Source: an uncultured bacterium
GTDB taxonomy: Bacteria > Actinomycetota > Actinomycetes > S36-B12 > CAIYMF01
DNA length: 33,013 bases
Direction: 5' to 3'
Assembly: GCA_903927265.1 (NCBI GenBank)
Contig: CAIYMF010000203.1
Coordinates: forward strand, 1-33,013
Positions 16,958 through 24,978 of the stretch are shown here, one piece after another; position 1 is the stretch's first letter, and each line of letters opens with the position of its first letter. Position numbers and translations under genes: made by a program. The notes under the pieces are model-generated. The model worked only from the letters and a program-made list of their open reading frames with translations, made no database searches and was not told where the DNA came from.

Positions 16958-17743
16958 CGGGAATCGATCGACTGGAAACGACTCGATTTGCGGACTGCGC
17001 TGCTGCACGAGCACTGCGCCGTCGACCACGATCATGCTGCCGCTGATGTAGGCGGCATCGGCTGAGACAGCGAAAGACACAGCTGATGCGATGTCGTTCG
17101 GAACACCCGCGCGTCCGAGAGGCACTGTCGCGGCCGTGCGCTCCAGCATCTCGGGAGTCTGCTCGTCTTGACCAATGAGGCCGGGCACGATGCCCACCAC
17201 ACGAATTCCGTAGTGCGCGAGGTCAAGTGCCATGGCGCGCGTGAGCGCCTCAATTCCGCCCTTCGATGCGTCGTAAGCCGCCATGCCACGGTGTGCGCGC
17301 GTCGCTCCGCCACTCGACATCGTGATGATCACACCACCGGCGGCAGGCGCCATGTGTTTCGCCGCGCGCGAAGAACACAGGAAGGTGCCTTTGAGATTCA
17401 CGTCAACCACGCTGTCCCAGAACTGCTCGTCAATTTCCAGGAAGTGCATCACTGCGCCGCCGACGATCGCAGCGTTATTGACCAGGATGTCGAACGATCC
17501 GCGCTCGGCGAGCACCGCGTCGAACAGTGCGTCGACCTGATCAACTGAGCTCACGTCGGCGATGTAGGCCGACGCCTGGTCAGAGCCGAGGCTCGCGGCG
17601 ACCTCGTGAACCGCGGGTTCGACATCGACCAAGCAGACAAAAGCCCCATCTGCGGCCAATCGGCGGCCGATGGCAGCTCCGATATTGCGGGCAGCGCCCG
17701 TGACGATGGCGGTTCGGCCGGCGAGGGGAAGGGGTGCAGTCAT
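16949..17743 (-). CDS. Short-chain dehydrogenase/reductase (SDR)
   Basis: A 264-aa classical SDR. The Rossmann cofactor motif is TGAARNIG (15-22), NNAA is at 89-92, the catalytic Ser is at about 143-144 (ITMSSGG), and Y157-x3-K161 is in AAYDASKGG. The end (SGSMIVVDGAVLV) is the usual SDR C-terminus. NAD(P)-dependent oxidation or reduction of an alcohol/ketone; substrate unknown. The start ATG 17743 is preferred over the upstream frame because TACGCT lies exactly 6 nt before it (leaderless pattern) and it places TGxxxGxG at the usual position. Divergent from zwf. Confidence 0.92.
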   Translation of the reverse strand: MTAPLPLAGRTAIVTGAARNIGAAIGRRLAADGAFVCLVDVEPAVHEVAASLGSDQASAYIADVSSVDQVDALFDAVLAERGSFDILVNNAAIVGGAVMHFLEIDEQFWDSVVDVNLKGTFLCSSRAAKHMAPAAGGVIITMSSGGATRAHRGMAAYDASKGGIEALTRAMALDLAHYGIRVVGIVPGLIGQDEQTPEMLERTAATVPLGRAGVPNDIASAVSFAVSADAAYISGSMIVVDGAVLVQQRSPQIESFPVDRFPSV

Positions 17744-17749
17744 GACGCC

Positions 17750-17755
17750 AGCGTA
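17750..17755 (-). promoter_or_regulatory. Candidate -10 deciding the SDR start
   Basis: On the minus strand TACGCT is followed by 6 nt and ATG 17743, the same geometry as seven other genes here. Confidence 0.6.
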
Positions 17756-17810
17756 CGCCGGTCTACCCCCAATGCTTCCCGATCGGCCACAAGCCTGAGA
17801 GGCTGTGCGC

Positions 17811-19280
17811 ATGGTAAAGATGCACCCGGGTGCGGGACCCCACGATCCTCAGGTAGTCGTACTGTTTGGCGCCACTGGTGACCTCTCTCGTCGCAAGTTG
17901 CTGCCCGGGTTGTTCCACATCACCCAGGAAGACAACGACCTCATTCCAGGTTGTCGCATCGTCGGCGTCTCGCTCGACGACATGACCCGCGAGGAGTTCG
18001 TGCAGTTCACCCACGATGCTGTGCACGAGTTCTACTCACGCGAGCTCGACCACTCCGAATGGGACGAGTTCGACGACTGGCTCGACTACATTCCGGTATC
18101 CGCCGGGCCCGAAGCGTTGGCCGCAGCCGTGGCTCGCGCCGAGACTCAGCTCGGCGAAGGAGTACGGCGCCTGCACTACCTGTCTGTTCCACCGAAGTCG
18201 GCTCTCGACGCCATCACCATGCTGCGCGATGCCAACTTGATCGAGCGCTCACGCGTCATCATGGAAAAGCCATTCGGCACCGATCTTGAATCGGCCGTCA
18301 AACTCAACGAGCAGGTTCACAACATCTTCGCTGAGGATCAGGTCTTCCGCATCGATCACTTCTTGGGCAAAGAGCCAGCGCTCAATATCTTGGCGTTCCG
18401 CTTTGGAAACGGGCTGTTCGAACCGATCTGGAACCGCAACTTCATCAGCCACGTGCAGATCGACGTTCCTGAAACGCTTGGCATTGAGCAGCGTGCGGGC
18501 TTCTACGAGAACACCGGCGCCTACCGCGACATGGTGGTCACTCACCTATTCCAAATCATGGCGTTCATCGCCATGGAGGCACCCACCGCGCTTGAGCCCA
18601 ACGCTATTCGCGAGGAGAAGAACAAGGTCTTTCGAAGCATGCAGATGATTGACCCCAGCGATGTCGTACGTGGGCAATACAGCGGCTACCGCTCGGTCGA
18701 TGGAGTCGACCCTGAGAGCGACACCGAGACGTTCGTAGCACTCAAGGTCAACATCGATAACTGGCGCTGGGCGGGTGTTCCGTTCTTCCTTCGTACCGGG
18801 AAGAGGATGCCTGAGGGTCAGCGCATCGTGTCGATTGCATTCCACGAACCACCGCAGAGCATGTTCCCCGCCAATTCGGGTATCGGCACCCAAGGCCCCG
18901 ACCACCTCACGTTCGACCTCGCTGATTCGGCCAAGATGTCGCTGTCGTTCTACGGAAAGCGCCCTGGCCCTGGCATGCAGCTCGATAAGCAGAGCCTGCA
19001 GTTCGCCATGCACGACACCGGACTTGCCGGTGACGTGTTCGAGGCGTACGAGCGTCTCATCCTCGATGCCATGAAGGGTGACCACACTCTCTTCACCACG
19101 GCGCAAGGTATTGAGCGACTGTGGGAGTTGTCGCAGACGCTGCTCGACAGTCCAACCCCCGTGCGCAAGTACGAGCCGGACTCATGGGGGCCGAACGCGA
19201 TTCACCAGTTGATCGCTCCGCACGCGTGGCGGCTGCCATTCGAACGTGAGTGGCGCGACCCGAACGTCACCGGCGAGTAG
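17811..19280 (+). CDS. zwf: Glucose-6-phosphate 1-dehydrogenase
   Basis: A 489-aa enzyme that oxidises glucose 6-phosphate to 6-phosphogluconolactone with NAD(P). The cofactor motif is GATGDLSRRKL (20-30); the substrate and catalytic signature is RIDHFLGKE (180-188); EKPFG is at about 152-156. Length is normal for the family. ATG 17811 is preferred, with GAGAGG 8 nt upstream; a GTG at 17805 is also in frame. It heads a tight group with hexulose-phosphate synthase (8 nt gap), hexuloisomerase and a PfkB kinase, suggesting a cyclic RuMP role (oxidation of the hexose phosphate formed from formaldehyde). No gnd or pgl gene is in the window. Confidence 0.96.
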   Translation: MVKMHPGAGPHDPQVVVLFGATGDLSRRKLLPGLFHITQEDNDLIPGCRIVGVSLDDMTREEFVQFTHDAVHEFYSRELDHSEWDEFDDWLDYIPVSAGPEALAAAVARAETQLGEGVRRLHYLSVPPKSALDAITMLRDANLIERSRVIMEKPFGTDLESAVKLNEQVHNIFAEDQVFRIDHFLGKEPALNILAFRFGNGLFEPIWNRNFISHVQIDVPETLGIEQRAGFYENTGAYRDMVVTHLFQIMAFIAMEAPTALEPNAIREEKNKVFRSMQMIDPSDVVRGQYSGYRSVDGVDPESDTETFVALKVNIDNWRWAGVPFFLRTGKRMPEGQRIVSIAFHEPPQSMFPANSGIGTQGPDHLTFDLADSAKMSLSFYGKRPGPGMQLDKQSLQFAMHDTGLAGDVFEAYERLILDAMKGDHTLFTTAQGIERLWELSQTLLDSPTPVRKYEPDSWGPNAIHQLIAPHAWRLPFEREWRDPNVTGE

Positions 19281-19288
19281 ACGCGTTC

Positions 19289-19948
19289 ATGCTGCTGCAG
19301 TTGGCGCTCGATGCACCTGAACACTTGGCGGTCTTAGCTCAGGTTGCCGATTTGGTTGACATCGTTGAGGTGGGCACACCGCTGCTCAAACGATTCGGGG
19401 TGAGCGCCATCGCCACTGCCCGTGAACTTACTGACCAAGTGCCCGTATTGGCAGATACGAAGACTGTCGATGGTGGAGCCCTTGAGGCTCACCTCGTGTT
19501 CGGCGCGGGCGCCATGTTCATGACGGTTCTTTCGAGCGCATCCAGCGCCACACAGAACGCCGTCGCACGTGTCGCCGCTGAATACGGCGGCATTGTGGTT
19601 CTCGACACCATCACTGAATCAGGCAAGCACTCACTGCTGCCCGATGACTTCGAGTTTCCTGACGGAATCGCGTACGTCGCCGTGCATTCGCCCACCGACG
19701 TACGCGAGTCGGGTCAACATTCGTCTCACCACATTGCCGCCGTCGCCCAGATGCACGAGCGTGGGCTTCGGGTGTCACTCGCTGGCGGCATTGGTCCGGA
19801 CTCAATGAGCGACGTCATCGGCGTCGCTCCGGAAATCGTTGTGGTCGGAAGCGCCATTACCAGTGCGGCCAACCCGAGGGAGGTGACCCAATGGATTCGG
19901 AGCGCGCTGATCAATCCCGGCCGTGGCTGGCCGTGGGACTCGAACTAA
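19289..19948 (+). CDS. hps: 3-hexulose-6-phosphate synthase
   Basis: A 219-aa protein of the orotidine-monophosphate decarboxylase superfamily. It follows the HPS pattern: LQLALDAPEH at the N-terminus, VDIVEVGTPLLKRFG, the D-x-K-x-x-D catalytic motif in VLADTKTVDGG, the GAGAMFMTVLSSAS strand, VAVHSPTD and the phosphate-binding SLAGGIGPDSM and VVVGSAITSA. HPS condenses formaldehyde with ribulose 5-phosphate; a related role is 3-keto-gulonate-6-phosphate decarboxylase, but the adjacent hexuloisomerase argues for HPS. ATG 19289 is chosen because the family starts right before LQLALD; the longer frame lies inside zwf. Its 3' end overlaps the next gene by 58 nt. Confidence 0.88.
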   Translation: MLLQLALDAPEHLAVLAQVADLVDIVEVGTPLLKRFGVSAIATARELTDQVPVLADTKTVDGGALEAHLVFGAGAMFMTVLSSASSATQNAVARVAAEYGGIVVLDTITESGKHSLLPDDFEFPDGIAYVAVHSPTDVRESGQHSSHHIAAVAQMHERGLRVSLAGGIGPDSMSDVIGVAPEIVVVGSAITSAANPREVTQWIRSALINPGRGWPWDSN

Positions 19949-20439
19949 ACGAAGTACTGCAGCAGGTCGATGGCACAGCATTTACCTCCTTTGCCGACGC
20001 TGCCAGAACCCATTCGGGTCGTTGGTTCTTCACGGGACAAGGACGCTCTGGCCTCTCGGCTCAAATGGGCGCGATGAGACTGATGCATTTGGGCCGAGAG
20101 GTACACGTGCTGGGTGACGCAACATCGCCGTCAGTGCGTGCCGGTGACGCGCTCCTCGTTGTCTCAGGTTCAGGAACCACTCCGGTCAGCATCGGCTTTG
20201 CATCGATCGCCCGCGAACAAGGTGCCCTCGTTTTTCTCGTCACGGCCAGCCCCGAAAGTCCCCTTGCCGCACTGTCAGACCATGTCCTCGTTGCGCCGGT
20301 GACTCAGTCGCATCAATTGATGGGGACCCTGTTCGAACAGTCAGCCCTCGCACTGCTTGATGCCGTCGCCTCTTCCATCGCTGAGCAGGAACCGCAGTCG
20401 CGTGATGGCATGGCTCACCGACACACCAACATGCAGTGA
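19891..20439 (+). CDS. phi: 6-phospho-3-hexuloisomerase
   Basis: A 182-aa SIS-domain protein that converts 3-hexulose 6-phosphate to fructose 6-phosphate. Family features are GRWFFTGQGRSGLSAQM, the LGDATSPSVRAGDALLVVSGSGTT region holding the sugar-phosphate loop, and HQLMGTLFEQSALALLDAV near the end with the conserved LMGTLFE. GGGAGG lies 7 nt before ATG 19891, so this start, 58 nt inside hps, is well supported. Together with hps it completes the two fixed steps of the RuMP pathway. Confidence 0.9.
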   Translation: MDSERADQSRPWLAVGLELNEVLQQVDGTAFTSFADAARTHSGRWFFTGQGRSGLSAQMGAMRLMHLGREVHVLGDATSPSVRAGDALLVVSGSGTTPVSIGFASIAREQGALVFLVTASPESPLAALSDHVLVAPVTQSHQLMGTLFEQSALALLDAVASSIAEQEPQSRDGMAHRHTNMQ

Positions 20440-21323
20440 TGTCAGATCCCCTCGTCGTTATTGGTGACGCCATCATCGATGTGCTCGAAAACGACGATGG
20501 AACCTTCGTGCGACTTCCCGGCGGCGCGGCGCTCAATCTCGCAGTAGGCCTAGCAGTTTTGGGTCTTCCCGTCGTTCAACTCACCACAACCGGAATCGAC
20601 CGTGACGGCGGTCTACTTCGGCGCTATTTGAACGAGCGCGGCGTGACCATGTGCCGTGCACCCGGCGCCGACTTCACCGGCGTCGCCACCTCACAACGAA
20701 TCAACGGCGAACCCACGTATTCATTCAGTCCGTCAATGTTGCGTCGGCACTACTCCTTCGGCACGGCGGCGATCACGGCGATGGAGCATGCCCCCGCGGT
20801 GGTTGTCGATACCTATCCCCTTGATCGGCCGGAGCAGGTGGACCGACTGTACGACGCGCTCTCCTGCGCCACCGGGCTGCGCGTCATCGACCCGAATCCT
20901 CGGCCAGCACTCGTCGGCAACGTTCACGATTACCGTGCAGGTTTCGAACGAATCGCCTCACTGGCAGCGCTCGTCAAAGTCAGCGACGAGGATATCGACC
21001 TGCTCTATGGGGTGAGCGCCGATCGCGTGGTGGGGCAGTTACTTGATTCAGGCGCGACGGCGGTGCTCCACACTCGCGGCGCCGCTGGTGCTCGCTTGGT
21101 CCGCTCAGATGATATTCGCATCGACGTTCCGATTGCCCAGACTCCTGGACCGGTGACTGACACGCTTGGGGCTGGCGACGCCACCCTCGCCGTCGTGGTG
21201 GCCGGGTTGCTCACTTGCGGTATCGACGCACCCGCGGAGGCACTTGAAGCCCTGCTGACGCGCGCAATGCAGGTTGCCGCTGCCACCGCCCGCGCACCCG
21301 GCGGCCTCCTGCGTCTTCCCTGA
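20436..21323 (+). CDS. PfkB-family sugar or sugar-phosphate kinase
   Basis: A 295-aa ribokinase-fold kinase (GTG 20436, or ATG 20439, which overlaps the phi stop by one base). It has the N-terminal PfkB signature LPGGAALNLAVGLAVLG and the C-terminal anion-hole and catalytic motif DTLGAGDATLAV with the catalytic Asp. It resembles fructokinases. Because it directly follows phi, phosphorylation of fructose 6-phosphate, the RuMP product, is an attractive alternative, but the sequence alone does not distinguish fructose from fructose 6-phosphate. Confidence 0.85.
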   Translation: MMSDPLVVIGDAIIDVLENDDGTFVRLPGGAALNLAVGLAVLGLPVVQLTTTGIDRDGGLLRRYLNERGVTMCRAPGADFTGVATSQRINGEPTYSFSPSMLRRHYSFGTAAITAMEHAPAVVVDTYPLDRPEQVDRLYDALSCATGLRVIDPNPRPALVGNVHDYRAGFERIASLAALVKVSDEDIDLLYGVSADRVVGQLLDSGATAVLHTRGAAGARLVRSDDIRIDVPIAQTPGPVTDTLGAGDATLAVVVAGLLTCGIDAPAEALEALLTRAMQVAAATARAPGGLLRLP

Positions 21324-21351
21324 AGACAGAGGGGTCGCTCCGGCAGCGCGG

Positions 21352-21357
21352 TAGCAT
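21352..21357 (+). promoter_or_regulatory. Candidate -10 for leaderless amidase transcript
   Basis: TAGCAT, then exactly 6 nt, then ATG 21364. It marks the amidase as a separate transcription unit from the RuMP genes. Confidence 0.6.
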
Positions 21358-21363
21358 CGCGGA

Positions 21364-22770
21364 ATGGACCTCGCTACTGCAAGCGCCGTTGATCTTGCCG
21401 CTGCTGTACGTGCCCGACAGGCATCCCCCGTCGACATTGTTGATGCTTTGCTCGACCGCATCGATGACTGGGAACCCCACCTCAACGCGTTTGTCGAGTT
21501 CGACGCTGATGGTGCGCGTGAGCAAGCTCGGGAAGCCGCCGACGCCGTCGCGCGTGGTGACGCACTCGGACCGCTGCACGGTGTTCCGGTGACGGTGAAG
21601 AACATCATGGACGCCCGAGGCTTCGCCACTCGCCGCGGCGCACGCATCACGCCCGACACTATGGCCACCAGCGACTCCCCCGCGGTCGCGCGACTGCGCG
21701 ACGCCGGCGCCATCATCATGGGAGTCACCACCACTCCCGAGCGCGGTTGGACGGCCGTGGGATCGAGCCCACTCACCGGCCACACGCACACGCCGTGGAT
21801 GCACGGCCGCACGTCGGGCGGTTCGAGCGCGGGAGCTGGTGCACTCGCGGGCTCGGGGTGCGGTCCGCTACACATCGGAACTGACGGCGCCGGCTCGGTA
21901 CGAATTCCGGCGGCGTTCTGCGGCGCAGTGGGATTCAAGCCAACGTACGGCCGCATTCCCTACGTGCCCGTCCCGAACAACGGCGGGCTCTCGCACATAG
22001 GCCCGCTCACACGAACCGTGCCCGACGCCGCACTCATGTACTCGGTGATGTCCGGGCCGACTCCGCTTGACCACACTTCACTCCCCGTCAAGCCGCGTGC
22101 CGACATCGAACCCGGCGGACTACACGGACTGCGCATCGCCTATAGCCGCGACCTCGGGCACGCACGCGTTGACTCCGATGTTGCGACCGTTGTCGACGAG
22201 GCACTGACCGCGTTGATGGAAGCCGGCGCGACCGTCGAAGAAGTCACCCCTGCGTGGGGTCCGACCGGACCCGACATGGAGCGGGCGCTGTGGGCATTGG
22301 CGGTGCTCGGCTATTTACCGACTGACGACGCAATGGCCGATCAGATGGATCCGGGACTCGTCGCATGTGTACGCGATTACGAGGGCTACACCGCACTGCA
22401 GGCGATCGACGCTCAACAGCGCCGCTTTGCTTACGCCGCAGAGGTCAACACGTGGTTCGGAAACGAGGGGTACGACCTCATCGTCACTCCGAGTGCCTCA
22501 GTCACTGCCTTTCAAGTCGGACTCCAGCAGCCGCCGCATTGGCCACAGCACGTCTGGGACTGGCTGGTGTGGGCCGAGTTCTCCTACCCCTTCGACCTGT
22601 CGCATGGTCCGGCCATCAGCGTTCCAGCCGGACTCACCCCTGAAGGCTTGCCGGTGGGCCTGCAGATTGCCGGTCCTCGTCTTGCCGACGATCTCGTACT
22701 GCGAGCGGGTGCCGCATTCCTTGACCAACGACCCTTCACAGTGTTGCCGTCACTGCCACAGACTGGATGA
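21364..22770 (+). CDS. Amidase-signature family hydrolase
   Basis: A 468-aa amidase with the full Ser-cisSer-Lys triad: K79 (GVPVTVKNIMD), S154 (GRTSGGSSAGAGAL) and nucleophile S178 (GTDGAGSVRIPAAFCG). It hydrolyses amides (or acts as amidotransferase-like enzyme), substrate unknown. A glutamyl-tRNA amidotransferase GatA role is unlikely because gatB/gatC are absent and the C-terminal half differs. Its stop is immediately followed by the GTG of the next gene. Confidence 0.92.
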   Translation: MDLATASAVDLAAAVRARQASPVDIVDALLDRIDDWEPHLNAFVEFDADGAREQAREAADAVARGDALGPLHGVPVTVKNIMDARGFATRRGARITPDTMATSDSPAVARLRDAGAIIMGVTTTPERGWTAVGSSPLTGHTHTPWMHGRTSGGSSAGAGALAGSGCGPLHIGTDGAGSVRIPAAFCGAVGFKPTYGRIPYVPVPNNGGLSHIGPLTRTVPDAALMYSVMSGPTPLDHTSLPVKPRADIEPGGLHGLRIAYSRDLGHARVDSDVATVVDEALTALMEAGATVEEVTPAWGPTGPDMERALWALAVLGYLPTDDAMADQMDPGLVACVRDYEGYTALQAIDAQQRRFAYAAEVNTWFGNEGYDLIVTPSASVTAFQVGLQQPPHWPQHVWDWLVWAEFSYPFDLSHGPAISVPAGLTPEGLPVGLQIAGPRLADDLVLRAGAAFLDQRPFTVLPSLPQTG

Positions 22771-23169
22771 GTGACCACAGCACTGCCACCTCGCGGCTGG
22801 TACAGCGACCCAGATAACGCCGCGGGCAAACGCTGGTGGTCAGGCACCGCATGGACCGAGCGGCGCCGCGTGGCGCCACCCGTCGGCACTCTCACGATTT
22901 CGCTATTTGCCTTTACCACGCTCGGGCTCATCACCGCCTACACTATGTGGCCGCAGAATGGCGCTTCATGCGAGGAAAGACCGCCCTCAGTGGCTCCCTT
23001 CTGGGTGAGCCTGAGCCTCTGGACGTTGGGCGTGGGTCTTGCCGTTGCCCTTGTCGTGATCGCCTTTCGACGCTGGAATCCCAGTGCGTTCACCGTGCCA
23101 GTACTAGTTGGGGCCGTGCTTCTGCCCTGGCTTGTCGCGATGCTGCCCTATGAATCCTGCGTCGCCTAA
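22771..23169 (+). CDS. DUF2510 membrane protein
   Basis: A 132-aa protein. The N-terminus is a DUF2510 domain (GWYSDPDNAAGKRWWSGTAW, about 9-28), a short Trp-rich actinobacterial domain of unknown role, followed by three hydrophobic segments (about 40-57, 73-97, 105-122). GTG start with no spacer after the amidase stop, so translation is probably coupled. It is convergent with the Nif11-type gene. Confidence 0.8.
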   Translation: MTTALPPRGWYSDPDNAAGKRWWSGTAWTERRRVAPPVGTLTISLFAFTTLGLITAYTMWPQNGASCEERPPSVAPFWVSLSLWTLGVGLAVALVVIAFRRWNPSAFTVPVLVGAVLLPWLVAMLPYESCVA

Positions 23170-23202
23170 TTCATGCGGTCGTGGGCCAAGCCCGGCACCA
23201 CG

Positions 23203-23463
23203 TCACCCGATGGGCCAGATGTACTGCCACCAATAAGGCTGGTCGTGCGGCTGCCACTGCGCCACCACTGCAAGTTCTGCATCGGAAAGTTGCCAGGTCG
23301 TCGCACGCGCCTTGTACCGAATGAGGTCTCCGACGGTGACGTCGAAGCCCGCCTCGGCGGCCAACTCTGCGGCGGTCGCGGCATCGCTCACGCGGAGCCT
23401 CTGCTGCAGAGCGCGATCGCCACTCACCTTCAGCAGGAATGCGTTCAACTGATCGGCAGACAC
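23203..23463 (-). CDS. Nif11-type small protein with aromatic tail (possible RiPP precursor)
   Basis: An 86-aa protein starting at GTG 23463 (GGGAAGG 9 nt upstream; a TTG at 23472 overlaps the esterase stop). Residues 1-50 follow the Nif11 pattern (MSADQLNAFLLKVSGDRAL, AAELAAEAGFDVTVGDL), and LSDAELAVVA (59-68) matches the leader end of Nif11-like (NHLP) precursors, where a GG usually follows. Here GG is missing, and the last 18 residues are rich in Trp, Tyr, Gln and Pro (QWQPHDQPYWWQYIWPIG). Nif11 domains are leader regions for modified peptides, but free-standing Nif11 proteins also exist. It is directly downstream of the esterase gene. Confidence 0.75.
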   Translation of the reverse strand: MSADQLNAFLLKVSGDRALQQRLRVSDAATAAELAAEAGFDVTVGDLIRYKARATTWQLSDAELAVVAQWQPHDQPYWWQYIWPIG

Positions 23464-23468
23464 GTGCG

Positions 23469-24200
23469 TCAACCTTCCCGTACCTGGGCAAACAACCAGT
23501 CGGCAACCTCAGGCGAGTAGTACGCGATGTCCCAGACGTCGTGTCCGAAACCTTCGAGTTCGGTGTATTTCGCGGGTGAACCCTGCGCGGCGAGTGCCGC
23601 CATCACGACGCGCGTATCGGAAACAGGGAACACCGGATCAACATCTCCGTGGAAGTTCCAGAGCGGCAGATGCCGCAGTCTCGTCGCCAACTGCTGTGCC
23701 GGATCACCATCAGCGTCGGGTACGACCGGGTCTGGGTCTGCAAGGAGACGTCCGTCGTCGAGCCGCGGCCGAACCACGCCTGCCACGATCAATGCGGCAG
23801 CGAACAGATGCGGGTGACGGTACAGCGCATGCCAGGCGGCCTTGGCTCCGGTAGACACCCCCGTCACGTAAATCCGGTTCTGGTCAACGCTGAAGTCTTC
23901 CTGAACCTGCTGTAAGACGAGCAGCGCGAAGTCAACATCATGTGACAGCCACACCGGCTGGTACGAAGGAACTTGTGGAAACACGACCAGACCCGGGTAG
24001 CGAGCGGCGTTGCGGCGAATTGCGCTTCCGAGTTGGTATTCGGTGGGAGCCAAAGCGTCTCGGCCACCCTCCCCTGCCCCGTGTAGAAACAGGATTGTCG
24101 GCCATGCGCGCTGTGCGTCGTAGTCGCTTGGCACATACACCTGGTACAGCCGCGTCTCGCCCGCTTGCTGCAGCGAGCGGGTAAGGAAGCCAGTGTCCAT
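23469..24200 (-). CDS. Esterase-type alpha/beta hydrolase
   Basis: A 243-aa protein resembling the LpqC/feruloyl-esterase and S9-like group. TILFLHGAGEGG forms the oxyanion region, the nucleophile elbow is GVSTGAKAAW (Ser in G-x-S-x-G), the likely acid is in NFHGDVDPVFPVSDTR, and the His is in GFGHDVWD. No signal peptide. ATG 24200 lies exactly 6 nt after TAGGCT (leaderless pattern). The gene directly precedes the Nif11-type gene and is divergent from the methyltransferase, which puts it at the edge of the putative peptide locus, where it could act as a hydrolase or acyl-transfer enzyme. Confidence 0.85.
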   Translation of the reverse strand: MDTGFLTRSLQQAGETRLYQVYVPSDYDAQRAWPTILFLHGAGEGGRDALAPTEYQLGSAIRRNAARYPGLVVFPQVPSYQPVWLSHDVDFALLVLQQVQEDFSVDQNRIYVTGVSTGAKAAWHALYRHPHLFAAALIVAGVVRPRLDDGRLLADPDPVVPDADGDPAQQLATRLRHLPLWNFHGDVDPVFPVSDTRVVMAALAAQGSPAKYTELEGFGHDVWDIAYYSPEVADWLFAQVREG

Positions 24201-24206
24201 GTGCGC

Positions 24207-24216
24207 AGCCTAGAAT
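24207..24216. promoter_or_regulatory. Overlapping divergent -10 elements between esterase and methyltransferase
   Basis: On the minus strand TAGGCT (24212-24207) sits 6 nt before esterase ATG 24200. On the plus strand TAGAAT (24211-24216) points to the methyltransferase with a 5' leader of about 50 nt. The two hexamers share two bases, so the two promoters could compete. Confidence 0.45.
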
Positions 24217-24272
24217 CTTCACGCACCTGACTCGACACCGACCGACGCCCCACAACCGAGAGAGTGATCCTC

Positions 24273-24971
24273 ATGCCTGCCGGCGCTGCTGATCTCGACG
24301 CCCTCGGTAACGACTACCGCGTGGCGTTGATGTCGATGTACGCCAACGAAGGCCAACTCGGTGCCAGCGGCCAACGACACGACATCGACGACTCGACACG
24401 AATTTCAGTCGATGAAGGTTTAGCGCTCTACTCACTGTGCGTTGAGTCAGACGTGACCACAACCCTTGAAGTGGGCCTCGCTTACGGGTTCAGCACGGTG
24501 TACCTGCTGGCAGCGCTTGAACACAATGGTGGTGGCACGCACGTGGCCATCGATCCGTACCAAGCGACCGACTGGAACGGCATCGGCATCACCACTGCGC
24601 GACAACTCGTTGCGCAGAGCACCACACTCCCCGACGAGTCGATGATGCTCATCGAGGAGATGTCACACGCGGCTCTAGTCGATCTTGAACGCATCGGCGC
24701 GAGCTTCGGTCTGAGCTTCATCGATGGCTACCACCGCTTTGACGACGTACTCGTTGACTTCACTCTGGCCGCTCGGATGTGCCCGATTGGCGGCGCGATC
24801 GTGCTGCACGACACGTGGCTCGACAGCATCGCCGCAGTTGCGTCATTCCTGCGCAGCAACCGCATCGACTTCGTCGAAATCGATACCGAATGTGAGAACT
24901 TGTTTGCCATGCGACGAGTGACTGACGATGAACGCGACTGGCGACATTTCGTCGACTTTCCTCTTCGTTAA
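24273..24971 (+). CDS. Class I SAM-dependent methyltransferase (Methyltransf_24-like)
   Basis: A 232-aa protein from ATG 24273 (GTG 24264 also in frame; GAGAG upstream). The Rossmann methyltransferase motifs are LEVGLAYGFSTVYLL (motif I), HVAIDPYQ (acidic end of strand 2), LSFIDGYHRFDDVLVD (motif IV) and GGAIVLHDTW (motif post-IV). These match small O-methyltransferase-type enzymes often found in glycan or natural-product clusters. Acceptor unknown; by position it may modify a sugar or a peptide of the neighbouring locus. It converges with the GT4-like gene, with a 7-nt gap. Confidence 0.85.
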   Translation: MPAGAADLDALGNDYRVALMSMYANEGQLGASGQRHDIDDSTRISVDEGLALYSLCVESDVTTTLEVGLAYGFSTVYLLAALEHNGGGTHVAIDPYQATDWNGIGITTARQLVAQSTTLPDESMMLIEEMSHAALVDLERIGASFGLSFIDGYHRFDDVLVDFTLAARMCPIGGAIVLHDTWLDSIAAVASFLRSNRIDFVEIDTECENLFAMRRVTDDERDWRHFVDFPLR

Positions 24972-24978
24972 CCGTTCT

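Noticed and set aside
19250-19288. Longer start for hexulose-phosphate synthase
   Set aside because: It would overlap zwf and add a basic stretch not found in the family; family members begin just before LQLALD.
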